Part shown: positions 8,081 through 16,338 of the stretch, in pieces
Numbering within the stretch: position 1 is the stretch's first letter
Layout: every line of letters starts with the position of its first letter
Assembly (NCBI RefSeq): GCF_029581275.1
Contig: NZ_CP120742.1
Span: 3,332,001-3,396,000, forward strand
Length of the DNA: 64,000 nt
Reading direction: 5' to 3'
Source of the DNA: Micromonospora sp. WMMD1155
GTDB taxonomy: Bacteria > Actinomycetota > Actinomycetes > Mycobacteriales > Micromonosporaceae
Made by a program: the position numbers and the translations under genes
Notes under the pieces: model-generated
What the model was told of the DNA's origin: nothing
What the model saw: only the letters and a program-made list of their open reading frames with translations
Database searches by the model: none

Positions 8081-8668
8081 TCAGCTGACCGGCGAGAGGG
8101 AGTCGACGCCGGTCGTCGGCTGCGCCGCGACGGTCACCTGCTCGCCGACGGCCGCCCGCTTGCGGGCCCGGTGCGCGGCCACGTGCGAGCGGGTGGCGCA
8201 GCGCTCGGAGCAGAACCGCCGGCAGCAGTTGGACGACGTGTCCAGGTAGACGTTGCCGCAGCGCTCGTCGGCGCAGACCCCGAAGCGGGCGCTGCCGTAC
8301 TCGCACAGCCAGACGGACAACCCCCACGCCGCGCCGGCCAGGTATTCCGCGCTGACCGACGCGCCCCGGCTGGTCACGTGCATGTGCCAGTCACTGGAGT
8401 CGTGCCCGGAGATGCGCGGCTGGACCGGGAACGCCTCCAACAGCGCGTTCAGCTCGGTCACCGCCTGGGCGTCGCGCCCCGAGGTGCCGTACTCGAAGAC
8501 GTCCCGCAGTCGCTTCTGCGCCCGCCGGAAAATCGCCACATCCCGTTCCACGACCTCGTCGCTCATCCAGGAGTGGTCCTCGGCGAAGAGGGCGCGCAGG
8601 TCGTCGAGGTCGTCCAGACGGGCGTTGACCAGGTCAACAGCGGTCCGGGCGTACGCGTCGAAGTTCAC
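8081..8668 (-). CDS. CGNR zinc-finger / ABATE domain regulator
   Basis: A 195-residue protein with the two-part ABATE/CGNR architecture of putative stress-related transcription regulators. The N-terminal helical ABATE part starts DAYARTAVDLVNA. The C-terminal finger (about 132-168) has CADERCGNVYLDTS, then CCRRFCSERCATRS, followed by a basic stretch HVAAHRARKRAA that probably contacts DNA. The GTG start lies 7 nt after a minus-strand TACCGT hexamer (complement of 8676-8681), so the mRNA is probably leaderless. It ends 29 bp from the convergent isomerase gene. Target unknown. Confidence 0.85.
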   Translation of the reverse strand: MNFDAYARTAVDLVNARLDDLDDLRALFAEDHSWMSDEVVERDVAIFRRAQKRLRDVFEYGTSGRDAQAVTELNALLEAFPVQPRISGHDSSDWHMHVTSRGASVSAEYLAGAAWGLSVWLCEYGSARFGVCADERCGNVYLDTSSNCCRRFCSERCATRSHVAAHRARKRAAVGEQVTVAAQPTTGVDSLSPVS

Positions 8669-8675
8669 GCCCCCA

Positions 8676-8681
8676 ACGGTA
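8676..8681 (-). promoter_or_regulatory. -10 hexamer TACCGT of the CGNR gene (leaderless)
   Basis: Read on the minus strand TACCGT ends 7 nt before the GTG at 8668. Confidence 0.5.
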
Positions 8682-8687
8682 GACGAC

Positions 8688-9854
8688 TCACGGGGTGCGT
8701 GGCGCGTCGATGTAGTGCGGCAGGAACCGCGCGTAGCCGTCGGTGATCAGGCTGGCGCTCTCCCGCACCCCGACTCCGGCCGACTCGCCGTCGACGATCC
8801 AGCTACCCAGCACCACCCGGTTGCCGGCGAACTGCGGCAGCGCCCGGAACTCCTGGTAGCACCAGCCCTCGTCGCCGTAGATGCCCGGGTTGGTGATCTC
8901 CTCGTCGGCGGTGACGATGCGTACCGAACCGCCCTCCCGGCCGAGCAGCGGCTTGGCCACGTACTCCGGCATGCCGCGCGGCGAGTCGAGGTAGGCCGGG
9001 AGCAGGTACTCGTGGTCGGGGTACAGCTCCCACAGGACGGCGAGCAACGCCTTGTTGGACAGCAGCAGCTTCCAGGCCGGTTCGATCCAGGTGGTCGGGG
9101 TGCCCGGAGCCAGCGCCGCCGACCCGTACGGCTCGGCCAGCATCCACTCCCACGGGTAGAGCTTGAAGCACGTGGTCACCGGTTGGTCGTCGGCGTCGAC
9201 GAAGCGCCGACCGTCCCAGCCGATCTCCTGGATGGGCTGCAACGTCACGGTCAGGCCGGCCTGTCGGGCGGTCTCGGCGAGGTAACCGGCGGTCATGTGG
9301 TCCTCGCCGGACTCCTCCTCGTTCGACCAGAGCACGTGCACCCGGGGCTCGTGTAGCCCGGCACCGATCTTCGCCCAGGTGCCGACCAGCCGCTCGTGCA
9401 GGCTGTTCCACTGGTCCAGCTCCGGCCGGCTCTGCTCCAACCAGTACCACTGGATGATGCTCGCCTCGACCAGCGCGGTCGGGGTGTCCGCGTTGTACTC
9501 CAGCATCTTCGGCGGCCAGGTGCCGTCGTACGCCAGGTCGAAGCGCCCGTAGAGGGTGGGGGGCGTCTCGCGCAGCGACCGGGCCACCGCGTCGGCTGCC
9601 CAGGCCGGGATGCCGAACTCGGCGTACCGGCGGTGGGTGACCACGTGTTCGGCGGCGGCCACCGACATCCGGTGCAGCTCCTCGGTGGCCTCCTCCAGCC
9701 GCAGCACCTCGTCCAGGTCGAACGCGTACGCGGCGGTCTCGTCCCAGTACGACATGATCCCGCCGTCGGGCAGCTCGGTGTCGACGTAGATCAGCCCCTG
9801 CTCCCGGATGGTGGTGTTCCAGTCGGGTCGGGGGGTGACCGTCTCGCGGCGCAC
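8688..9854 (-). CDS. Glutathionylspermidine synthase family (ATP-grasp) protein
   Basis: A 388-residue ATP-grasp ligase of the glutathionylspermidine synthase-like family. Visible motifs include LYGRFDLAYDG, PKMLEYNADTPTALVEASI, LWSNEEESGEDH, the AEPYGSAALAPG region, and the metal/ATP block VAKPLLGREGGSVRI. Actinobacteria lack glutathionylspermidine, so a different peptide or amine conjugation is likely; this is inference. GTG 9854 is chosen because it lies one base beyond the stop of the upstream lipoprotein gene and the protein then begins just before the conserved block; a longer frame to 10019 overlaps that gene. Translation is probably coupled to the lipoprotein gene. Confidence 0.8.
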   Translation of the reverse strand: MRRETVTPRPDWNTTIREQGLIYVDTELPDGGIMSYWDETAAYAFDLDEVLRLEEATEELHRMSVAAAEHVVTHRRYAEFGIPAWAADAVARSLRETPPTLYGRFDLAYDGTWPPKMLEYNADTPTALVEASIIQWYWLEQSRPELDQWNSLHERLVGTWAKIGAGLHEPRVHVLWSNEEESGEDHMTAGYLAETARQAGLTVTLQPIQEIGWDGRRFVDADDQPVTTCFKLYPWEWMLAEPYGSAALAPGTPTTWIEPAWKLLLSNKALLAVLWELYPDHEYLLPAYLDSPRGMPEYVAKPLLGREGGSVRIVTADEEITNPGIYGDEGWCYQEFRALPQFAGNRVVLGSWIVDGESAGVGVRESASLITDGYARFLPHYIDAPRTP

Positions 9855-9855
9855 C

Positions 9856-10128
9856 TCAGCCGCCGCAGGCGGCGAGGTGGGTGCCGAACCCGCCGCGATC
9901 GGGCAGGGCGGCGGTGGTCGGCTCCGGAGCGGTGCGACCGGCGGCCGGGTCGGGGACCCGCATCGCCAGCGCGACCGTGTCGCCGCCGCCGACCGGCCCG
10001 AGGGCGCAGTCGTCGTCATCGTCGTCGTCCGAGGTCATGTTGCAGCCGGAGAGGGCGAGCGCGAGAGCGGTGAGCGCGCCGAGCTGCACGGAGGCCGACC
10101 GGAGCCGGCGGCGGGGGCGTTGGTCCAC
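9856..10128 (-). CDS. Small lipoprotein with poly-aspartate stretch
   Basis: A 90-residue secreted lipoprotein. After an Arg-rich N-terminus, a hydrophobic stretch LGALTALALALSGC ends in a lipobox with the modified Cys at residue 29. The mature part starts NMTS followed by seven consecutive Asp, then has two further Cys (residues 41 and 88). Its stop codon is one base from the GTG of the ATP-grasp gene, so the two form an operon and probably act together at the envelope. The acidic run could bind cations. No family recognised. Confidence 0.65.
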   Translation of the reverse strand: MDQRPRRRLRSASVQLGALTALALALSGCNMTSDDDDDDDCALGPVGGGDTVALAMRVPDPAAGRTAPEPTTAALPDRGGFGTHLAACGG

Positions 10129-10201
10129 GGCATCGTTGTAGCCGATGCGCGCCAGCGCCGCAGCCCCGGCCGCCCCTCGGCGGGGGCCCTGGCAGGGGCG
10201 T

Positions 10202-10207
10202 TACGCT
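10202..10207 (+). promoter_or_regulatory. -10 hexamer TACGCT of the proline dehydrogenase gene (leaderless)
   Basis: TACGCT ends 6 nt before the ATG at 10214 and decides that start. Confidence 0.55.
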
Positions 10208-10213
10208 CGGCTC

Positions 10214-11134
10214 ATGCTCCGTTCCGTCATCCTCGCCGCCTCCCGGTCATCCCAGGTCGAGCGGCTCGTCGCGACCGCCCCGTACACCCGGGACGTCGTT
10301 CGCCGGTTCGTCGCCGGCGCTGCCACCGACGACGCGTTGCGCGCGACCCGCGGGCTCGTCGACGACGGTCTCGCGGTCACCCTCGACCACCTCGGTGAGG
10401 ACACCGTCACCCCCGAACAGGCCACCGCCACCCGTGACGAATACCTGAAGTTGCTGAAGTCGCTCGCCGCCGCGGGGCTCACCCCGGCCGCCGAGGTCAG
10501 CGTGAAGCTGTCCGCCCTCGGCCAGATGTTCGACGAGCAGTTGGCGTACGACAACGCGCGGGCGATCTGCGTGGCGGCCGACGCGGCGGGCACCACCGTC
10601 ACGCTGGACATGGAGGACCACACCACGACGGATTCGACGCTGGAGGTGCTGAGCCGGCTGCGCAAGGACTTCCCGTCGACGGGCGCAGTGCTCCAGGCGT
10701 ACCTGCGTCGGACCGAGTCGGACTGCCGGGAGCTGTCCTCGGCCGGGTCGCGGGTGCGGCTGTGCAAGGGCGCCTACAAGGAGCCGGAGTCGGTGGCGTA
10801 CCAGTCGGCCCGCGAGGTGGACAAGTCGTACGTGCGCTGCATGAACATCCTGATGTCCGGCGACGGCTACCCGATGCTGGCGACCCACGATCCTCGGATG
10901 ATCGCCATCGGTGAGGACCGGGCCCGTTGGTTCGACCGGGGGCCGGAGCGCTTCGAGTTCCAGATGCTCTTCGGCATCCGCCCGGAGGAGCAGGCGCGCC
11001 TGGCCGGCGAGGGCTACACGGTGCGCACCTACGTCCCGTACGGCGACGAGTGGTACGGCTACCTGATGCGCCGGCTCGCCGAGCGTCCCGCGAACCTGGT
11101 CTTCTTCGGCCGGGCTCTGGTCTCCAAGAAGTAA
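10214..11134 (+). CDS. Proline dehydrogenase
   Basis: FAD enzyme oxidising L-proline to pyrroline-5-carboxylate. The 306-residue length is that of the monofunctional actinobacterial PutB/PRODH. TIM-barrel motifs are EVSVKLSALGQM, VTLDMEDHTTTD, AVLQAYLRRTESDC, RLCKGAYKEPESVA, MLATHDPRMI, EFQMLFGIRPEEQ and VRTYVPYGDEWYGYLMRRLAERP, the last being the proline-binding signature. No pyrroline-5-carboxylate dehydrogenase gene is adjacent in this window. The ATG is preceded by a -10 TACGCT at leaderless distance; a longer frame from 10145 is not supported. Confidence 0.95.
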   Translation: MLRSVILAASRSSQVERLVATAPYTRDVVRRFVAGAATDDALRATRGLVDDGLAVTLDHLGEDTVTPEQATATRDEYLKLLKSLAAAGLTPAAEVSVKLSALGQMFDEQLAYDNARAICVAADAAGTTVTLDMEDHTTTDSTLEVLSRLRKDFPSTGAVLQAYLRRTESDCRELSSAGSRVRLCKGAYKEPESVAYQSAREVDKSYVRCMNILMSGDGYPMLATHDPRMIAIGEDRARWFDRGPERFEFQMLFGIRPEEQARLAGEGYTVRTYVPYGDEWYGYLMRRLAERPANLVFFGRALVSKK

Positions 11135-11151
11135 CCCCCCGAATCCGGTCG

Positions 11152-11189
11152 ACGGGCCGGCGGTGACCCCGGTGGTCCCGCCGGCCCGT
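11152..11189. terminator. Hairpin terminator after proline dehydrogenase
   Basis: ACGGGCCGGCGG and CCGCCGGCCCGT form a 12-bp stem with a 14-base loop; only TTC follows, so it is the GC-rich, U-poor type common in actinobacteria. Confidence 0.65.
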
Positions 11190-11202
11190 TCGCGTAGGCG
11201 CC

Positions 11203-11231
11203 TTGACGATGCTGGCTAAGCAAGTTAGCTT
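11203..11231 (+). promoter_or_regulatory. Promoter of the hydrolase-tetR operon with operator in the spacer
   Basis: -35 TTGACG (11203-11208), a 17-bp spacer, and -10 TAGCTT (11226-11231). The dyad GCTAA-GCAAG-TTAGC (11215-11229) lies between and across the -10, as expected for an operator of the TetR protein encoded by the second gene. The ATG at 11239 follows 7 nt after the -10. Confidence 0.75.
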
Positions 11232-11238
11232 TATGGCT

Positions 11239-12039
11239 ATGACAGCTAGCCAGGTCCGCCGCGACGGCGGACACATCGCGTACGAGGTGCACGGCGAGGG
11301 CCCTCTGGTCGTCCTCGCGCACGGCATGGGAGAGAACCGGGCGAGCTACCGGCACCTGGTGCCGCTGCTGGTCGCGGCCGGCCACCGGGTCGCCTCGGTC
11401 GACGTCCGGGGTCACGGCGAGTCGAGCGTCGGCTGGCCCACGTACGCCCCGGCGGAGGTCGGCGCGGACCTGCTGGCCGTGGTCCGCGACCTCGACGGCG
11501 GTCCGGCCGTGCTGGTCGGCAACTCGTCCAGCGCCGCGGCGGTGGTCTTCGCGGCGACCGACGCGCCCGAACTGGTGGCCGGCATCGTGCAGGTCGGCGC
11601 GTTCGTCGGTCAGCCCAAACTCAACCCCTTGGTGCGGATGGCGATGTGGTCCGTGCTGCACAGCCCCCGACTGTTCGGGATGTTCCACAAGACGCTCTTC
11701 CCGGTGCACCGGCCCGCCGACGATGACGCGTACCGCCGATCCATGGTCGCCAACCTGCGCGAGCCCGGCCGGATGGCCGCGATGCGCGGCGTGATCGTGC
11801 CGGTCGAGCCGCACTGGACCGCCCGCGCCCCGCAGGTGCGGCAGCCGGTGCTGGTGCTGATGGGCGCCAAGGACCCGGACTTCCCCGACCCGGGGGCCGA
11901 GGCGCGAGCGGCCCGGCGGCTGTTCCGCACCGCCGAGGCCCGGATGATCGAGGAATCCGGCCACTACCCGCACGCCGACCGACCGCAGCGCATGGCCGAC
12001 GAGCTGCTCGCCTTCCTGGCGGTGTGCACCGGTGCCTAG
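11239..12039 (+). CDS. Alpha/beta hydrolase
   Basis: A 266-residue alpha/beta-hydrolase-fold enzyme, cytoplasmic. It has the oxyanion block VVLAHGMGENRASYRHL, RVASVDVRGHGES, a nucleophile elbow written VLVGNSSSAAAVV (the usual G-x-S-x-G is G-N-S-S-S, so the Ser is present but the last Gly is missing), the acid region GAKDPDFPDP and the catalytic His in EESGHYPHADRP. The ATG at 11239 is used because the longer frame from TTG 11203 would start inside the -35 box. It overlaps the tetR gene by 8 bp, and the two are probably autoregulated through the operator at 11215-11229. Confidence 0.88.
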   Translation: MTASQVRRDGGHIAYEVHGEGPLVVLAHGMGENRASYRHLVPLLVAAGHRVASVDVRGHGESSVGWPTYAPAEVGADLLAVVRDLDGGPAVLVGNSSSAAAVVFAATDAPELVAGIVQVGAFVGQPKLNPLVRMAMWSVLHSPRLFGMFHKTLFPVHRPADDDAYRRSMVANLREPGRMAAMRGVIVPVEPHWTARAPQVRQPVLVLMGAKDPDFPDPGAEARAARRLFRTAEARMIEESGHYPHADRPQRMADELLAFLAVCTGA

Positions 12040-12607
12040 GGTCGGTCTCAACCAGCAGACCGTGGTGCGGGAGGCGGCCCGGCTGGCCGACGAGGTCGGC
12101 TACCAGCAGCTCACCCTGGCCGCGCTCGCCGGCCGGCTCGGGGTGGCGCTGCCCAGCCTCTACAAGCACGTGCGGGGCGCGGACGCGCTGGCCCAGAAAT
12201 TGTCCGCGCTGGCCACCGCCGAGTTGGCCACCGCGCTGACCACCGCCGCCGCCGGACGGGCCGGTGGGGACGCGCTGCGGGCGATGGCCGACGCCTACCG
12301 CGACTACGCCCACCGGCACCCCGGTCGCTATCCGGCGACCCAGCGGGTGCCCGACCCCACCGACCCGGAGCACGTCGAGGCGGGCGAGCGTGCGGTCGGA
12401 GCCATCTTCGCGGTGCTGCGCGGCTACGGGCTCACCGGTGACGACGCCGTGGACGCGACCCGCGCCCTGCGCAGCGCCCTGCACGGCTTCGTCGCCCTGG
12501 AGGCCGCGGGTGGTTTCGGCCTGCCCCGCGAACTCGACCGCTCGTACCATCGACTGGTCGCCGCCATGGACATCTCGTTCCGCTCCTGGCCGGCGGCCGA
12601 CGCGTGA
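12032..12607 (+). CDS. TetR family regulator with WHG-type C-terminal domain
   Basis: A 191-residue repressor beginning at a GTG inside the end of the hydrolase gene. The helix-turn-helix is LAALAGRLGVALPSLYKHV (about residues 30-48). The C-terminal half carries LRSALHGFVALEAAGGFG, the WHG signature of the TetR_C_33 type. The 8-bp overlap shows an operon with the hydrolase, and the dyad in their common promoter is its probable binding site. The likely inducer is a substrate or product of the hydrolase. Confidence 0.88.
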   Translation: MPRVGLNQQTVVREAARLADEVGYQQLTLAALAGRLGVALPSLYKHVRGADALAQKLSALATAELATALTTAAAGRAGGDALRAMADAYRDYAHRHPGRYPATQRVPDPTDPEHVEAGERAVGAIFAVLRGYGLTGDDAVDATRALRSALHGFVALEAAGGFGLPRELDRSYHRLVAAMDISFRSWPAADA

Positions 12608-12672
12608 GAGCCGACCGCCGACGCCCGGGACGGGCGGCCCGGGGTGGCCGCACCCCGCACAGGTAATGGTCG

Positions 12673-12678
12673 TACCCT
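12673..12678 (+). promoter_or_regulatory. -10 hexamer TACCCT of the HExxH gene (leaderless)
   Basis: TACCCT ends 7 nt before the GTG at 12686. Confidence 0.55.
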
Positions 12679-12685
12679 TCGGCGG

Positions 12686-13987
12686 GTGACTGACGGGATT
12701 GACGAGGTGCAGCAACGGCCGGCACCACGGCGGCTCTGGCCGCTGTGGACGGTGTTCCTGGTGGTCGTCGTGCTGCTGGGCTGCGGCGTGCCGGCGGTGC
12801 TCGTCGTCGGGGTGATCCGGGAGAACGGCGCCCGGTCCACGTTCAGCCGCGCCGGCGTCTCGACCGCCGACGATCCCGCCACCGTGGCGGCCCGAGCGCT
12901 CGCCGACCGGATGACCGCCCAGCTCAACCGCCAGTCCACCGCGCTACTCGGTGGCGACCGTGCCGGCTTCCTCGCCATCGCCGACCCTGCCGCACACGGT
13001 GACCTGCGCCGACGCTTCGCCGCACTACGCGACCTCAAGGTGACCGTGTGGCGGGCCGAACCGAGCGGCCTGCCCGCGCCGATCGTCGGTAAGCCGGGGG
13101 AGTGGCGACTCCTGGTGCGCTTCCAGTACTGCTTCGTCGCACCGAACTGCCGCCCCAGCCCGGTGCTCATCGGCACCCGGTGGCGGGAGAACGGCGACCA
13201 GCCCCGGCTGGTCGCCGTGGAGGAATCCAAGTCGGTGGAGACCGGCACCCGACCGTGGGAGATCAGCGACCTGGCCGTGGTGGTCGGCGCGCGGACCATC
13301 GTCGCCACCACCCCCGCGTTGCGCGGCAAACTGCCCGGCCTGCTCGCGCAGGCCGAGGCGGCGGCCAAGGTCGCTGACGGGTACGCGCTGACCGGGTCGC
13401 CGCCGGACCGCTACCGGATCTTCTACGCCGGCCGGACGGAGTGGCAGCGCTGGTACGGCGGCGACCGGCCGGAGTGGACCGGCGGGTACGCGGTCACCGT
13501 GGGCGGCGGCCACCACGAGGTGGTGCTCAACGCCGAAGGGCTGTCCAGCAGCGGCACCGACGACCTGCTCCGGCACGAGTTGACCCACGCGGCCTCGTTG
13601 CCCGAGCGCGGCTACCCGGGCAAGACGACCTGGTGGCTGGTGGAAGGGCTGGCCGAGCTGGCCGGTGCCGGCGGCCAGGCGGTCGACAGGTACGAGGGCA
13701 TCGCCGAGGTGCGCACACTGGTCCGGGGCGGTTGGGACGGCCAGTTGGCGGGCGTCAACCCCGCCGACGACGCCCCCGCCGAGCGGGTCGCCGGCAGCTA
13801 CGGGGTCGGCTACCTCGCCGTGCGGCACCTCGTCGACAGGTACGGGCCGCAGCGGCTGCTCGCCTTCTTCAAGGCGGTGGTGCACGAGCGCGACACCCTC
13901 GACGTGGCCGCCGAACAGGCGTTCGGTGAGAAGTGGTCGACGCTGCACGACGAGTGCGTCGCGTACGTCCGCGCCGCCTCCGCCTGA
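12686..13987 (+). CDS. Membrane-anchored gluzincin-type metalloprotease-like protein
   Basis: A 433-residue protein with one N-terminal transmembrane helix (about residues 16-40, WTVFLVVVVLLGCGVPAVL) and a large extracytoplasmic part. Near the C-terminus it has HELTH with H297, E298 and H301 and, 19 residues further, the second Glu E320 in WWLVEGLAEL. This H-E-x-x-H plus E-G-x-A-E arrangement is typical of the peptidase MA-like gluzincins. An earlier NTF2-like region may cover about 65-180. Start GTG 12686 is preceded by a -10 TACCCT. It precedes the ABC exporter genes but is separated by 42 bp with its own downstream promoter. Substrate unknown. Confidence 0.75.
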   Translation: MTDGIDEVQQRPAPRRLWPLWTVFLVVVVLLGCGVPAVLVVGVIRENGARSTFSRAGVSTADDPATVAARALADRMTAQLNRQSTALLGGDRAGFLAIADPAAHGDLRRRFAALRDLKVTVWRAEPSGLPAPIVGKPGEWRLLVRFQYCFVAPNCRPSPVLIGTRWRENGDQPRLVAVEESKSVETGTRPWEISDLAVVVGARTIVATTPALRGKLPGLLAQAEAAAKVADGYALTGSPPDRYRIFYAGRTEWQRWYGGDRPEWTGGYAVTVGGGHHEVVLNAEGLSSSGTDDLLRHELTHAASLPERGYPGKTTWWLVEGLAELAGAGGQAVDRYEGIAEVRTLVRGGWDGQLAGVNPADDAPAERVAGSYGVGYLAVRHLVDRYGPQRLLAFFKAVVHERDTLDVAAEQAFGEKWSTLHDECVAYVRAASA

Positions 13988-14017
13988 CTGTCCCGTCGGC
14001 GGTGTGCCGGCCGGTCG

Positions 14018-14023
14018 TACCAT
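14018..14023 (+). promoter_or_regulatory. -10 hexamer TACCAT of the exporter operon (leaderless)
   Basis: TACCAT ends 6 nt before the GTG at 14030. Confidence 0.55.
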
Positions 14024-14029
14024 CGATGG

Positions 14030-15421
14030 GTGCGCCGCCCCCAGTTGCCGCGGCCGGCCGGCACCACGCGGCCCCGCCTGCTCGTCGCCCTGACCGCCGT
14101 CGCCGTCCTCACCGCCACCACCGCCGCCTCCTGCGGTGACGACACCCCGGACCTCGCGTTGGCGTCGGCGGCCCGCAACCCGGTCAGCGAGGTGATCGAC
14201 GCGCCGGCGACGGTGACCGCCCGGGCCGCCGCCACCCTCACCGCCCCCGCCGACGGCACCCTGGCGAGCCTCCGCGTCCAGCCCGGACAGTCGGTGCAGC
14301 GTGGCCAGGTTCTCGCCGTGGTCGACTCGCCCTCCGCCCGGCAGCGGCTCCGGCAGGCGAAGGAGGCCCTGGACGCGGCGAAGCGCGCCGGGCGAGGTGT
14401 CTCCACGGGTGACCTGACCAGCAGCCGACGCGGCACGGACAAGGCCGCTGACGAGGCGTTCGACGCCGCCCGTGAGGCCGCCGAGAAGATCGCCGACCCG
14501 AAGGTGCGCGACGCGCTGCTGACCCAGGTGACGTCCGCCCAGCGGCAGTACACCGCCGCCGCACGCAGCGCCGACCAGGCCGTCCGCGCCGTCCAACGCG
14601 GCATCAACGGGCTGAGCTCCGCCGTCGGCGCGCTCTCCGCGGCGCAGCGGCTCCAGGCCCAGCAGGGGTACGACCTGGCGAAGGCGACAGTAGACGCGTT
14701 GACCCTGCGCGCTCCGATCGCCGGTGTGGTGCAACCGGGCGGCACCCGGGCCGGCGGCGGCGCGACAGGTGGTCTCGCCGGGCTGTTGGAGCAGGCCGGC
14801 GGCGCCCAGGCGGCCGGTCTCGACCCGTCCGTGCTGGCCCCCGACCAGGGCGGGCCACCGGCCGGGGTGGACGACGCGGTGGCGGTCGGCGGTCGGGTCA
14901 CCGCCGGCACGCCGGTCCTGACGGTCGTCGACACCGGACAGTTGGGGCTGCTCGCCGAGGTCGACGAGACCGACGTCCTGCTGGTCAAGGCCGGCGTGAC
15001 CGCCACCGTCGAGTTGGACGCCGTCACCGGAGCCAGCTACGACGCCACCGTCCGCTCGGTCGACGTGCTGCCCACCAACTCCGCCCAGGGCGGGGTCACC
15101 TACCGGGTACGCCTCGCTCTGGGCGCCGGGAAGCTGGCCGAGGACGAGCCGGCGCCCACGCCCCGCCCCGGCATGAACGCGGTAGTCCACCTGCGCGTAC
15201 GCGAGGCCGCCGACGCCGTGACCGTTCCCGCCTCGGCGGTGTTCTCGGCCGACGGCCGGGACGCGGTGTGGGTGGTCCGGGACGGCCGGGCCGGCCGGGC
15301 GGCGGTGACCGTCGGCGTCCAGGGGGCCGATCTGGTGCAGATCCTCAACGGCGTCCAACCCGGCGACCGGATCGTGGTGCGCGGCTCCGACCAGGTCCGC
15401 GACGGCCAGGAGGTGCGGTGA
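14030..15421 (+). CDS. HlyD/MacA-like periplasmic adaptor of an ABC exporter
   Basis: A 463-residue extracytoplasmic adaptor. It starts with a basic stretch and a hydrophobic signal (residues 17-35) ending TTAASC, a possible lipobox with Cys35. The lipoyl/biotinyl half-motif [20 protein letters not shown] is followed by a long helical hairpin (about 100-215), then the second half [13 protein letters not shown], with a Gly/Ala-rich insertion before the beta-barrel part. The stop overlaps the next start as GTGA, so it is translationally coupled to the ATPase and permease genes in a MacAB-type system exporting an unknown substrate. Confidence 0.85.
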   Translation: MRRPQLPRPAGTTRPRLLVALTAVAVLTATTAASCGDDTPDLALASAARNPVSEVIDAPATVTARAAATLTAPADGTLASLRVQPGQSVQRGQVLAVVDSPSARQRLRQAKEALDAAKRAGRGVSTGDLTSSRRGTDKAADEAFDAAREAAEKIADPKVRDALLTQVTSAQRQYTAAARSADQAVRAVQRGINGLSSAVGALSAAQRLQAQQGYDLAKATVDALTLRAPIAGVVQPGGTRAGGGATGGLAGLLEQAGGAQAAGLDPSVLAPDQGGPPAGVDDAVAVGGRVTAGTPVLTVVDTGQLGLLAEVDETDVLLVKAGVTATVELDAVTGASYDATVRSVDVLPTNSAQGGVTYRVRLALGAGKLAEDEPAPTPRPGMNAVVHLRVREAADAVTVPASAVFSADGRDAVWVVRDGRAGRAAVTVGVQGADLVQILNGVQPGDRIVVRGSDQVRDGQEVR

Positions 15422-16338
15422 CCGGCACCCCGCCGGCGATCGAGGCGGTGGACGTGTCCCGGACGTACCACCTCGACGGGGTCTCCGTCGAGGCGCTGCG
15501 CGGGGTGTCGCTGGTGGTGCGACCGGGGGACTACGTGGCCCTGGTCGGCCCGTCCGGCTCGGGCAAGTCCACGCTCATGCACCTGCTCGGTGGGTTGGAC
15601 CGCCCCACCGGTGGCCGTCTGGTGATCGGCGGGCGGGACGTCAACGCGCTGGCCCCGCCGGAGATGGCCACCCTGCGCAACGAGACGATCGGTTTCGTCT
15701 TCCAGGCGTTCCACCTGCTGCCGCGTACCTCGGCGGTGGAGAACGTCGCACTGCCGCTGGTCTACCGGGGTGTGCCGGCCCGGCGGCGGCGGGAACGGGC
15801 GGCGGCGATGCTCGCCCGGGTGGGCCTCGGCCACCGGTTGGACCACCGCCCCAACCAGATGTCCGGCGGCGAGCAGCAACGGGTCGCCATCGCCCGCGCG
15901 CTGGTCACCGAGCCGACGGTGCTGCTGGCCGACGAACCCACCGGCAATCTGGACAGCGCCACCGGTGCGGCCGTGCTGGAGTTGTTGGAGCGGTTGAACG
16001 CGGAGTCGGGTGTGGCCCTGGTGATGGTCACCCACGACCAGGAGGTCGCGGCGCGGGCCCGCCGCCGGATCACCATGCGCGACGGGGTGGTGGTGGCGGA
16101 CAGCGACGACCCCCGCACCACCCATGATCGACCGCCGTCCGTCCACCACGGTCGACCTGCGACACTGGTCCCCGCTCCCAGCGCGGAGCCCCGGTCCGCG
16201 TCCGGAAGCGGCCCGGGGCACCCACCCGGTGGCTCCGGTGGCGCCGCCGGAGCCACCGGGTGCCTTCCGCGCGAGGTCGAGCAGCGCGAGGCAGCCGCGG
16301 GTCAGCCCGAGGTCGAGCAGCCCGGCGGCGCGGCGTGA
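15418..16338 (+). CDS. ABC transporter ATP-binding protein (MacB/LolD type)
   Basis: A 306-residue ATPase of the exporter. Walker A is GPSGSGKST, the Q-loop is [17 protein letters not shown], the signature is MSGGEQQR, Walker B is [13 protein letters not shown], and the H-loop is VTHD. The catalytic domain ends near residue 230; the last 75 residues are a Gly/Pro/Ala/Glu-rich low-complexity tail that is unusual for the family and is encoded over a perfect 16-bp inverted repeat (16223-16262). The GTG start overlaps the adaptor stop and its own stop overlaps the permease start, so the three genes are coupled. Confidence 0.92.
   Translation: MTGTPPAIEAVDVSRTYHLDGVSVEALRGVSLVVRPGDYVALVGPSGSGKSTLMHLLGGLDRPTGGRLVIGGRDVNALAPPEMATLRNETIGFVFQAFHLLPRTSAVENVALPLVYRGVPARRRRERAAAMLARVGLGHRLDHRPNQMSGGEQQRVAIARALVTEPTVLLADEPTGNLDSATGAAVLELLERLNAESGVALVMVTHDQEVAARARRRITMRDGVVVADSDDPRTTHDRPPSVHHGRPATLVPAPSAEPRSASGSGPGHPPGGSGGAAGATGCLPREVEQREAAAGQPEVEQPGGAA
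16223..16262. repeat. Perfect 16-bp inverted repeat inside the ATPase 3' end
   Basis: CACCCGGTGGCTCCGG and CCGGAGCCACCGGGTG flank an 8-base loop. In mRNA this would be a very stable hairpin about 70 nt before the permease start. It lies in sequence coding for the low-complexity tail. Confidence 0.8.

Noticed and set aside
13025..15358. 777-codon minus-strand frame opposite the HExxH and adaptor genes
   Set aside because: Gly/Val/Arg-rich antisense artefact; both plus-strand genes have clear family motifs.
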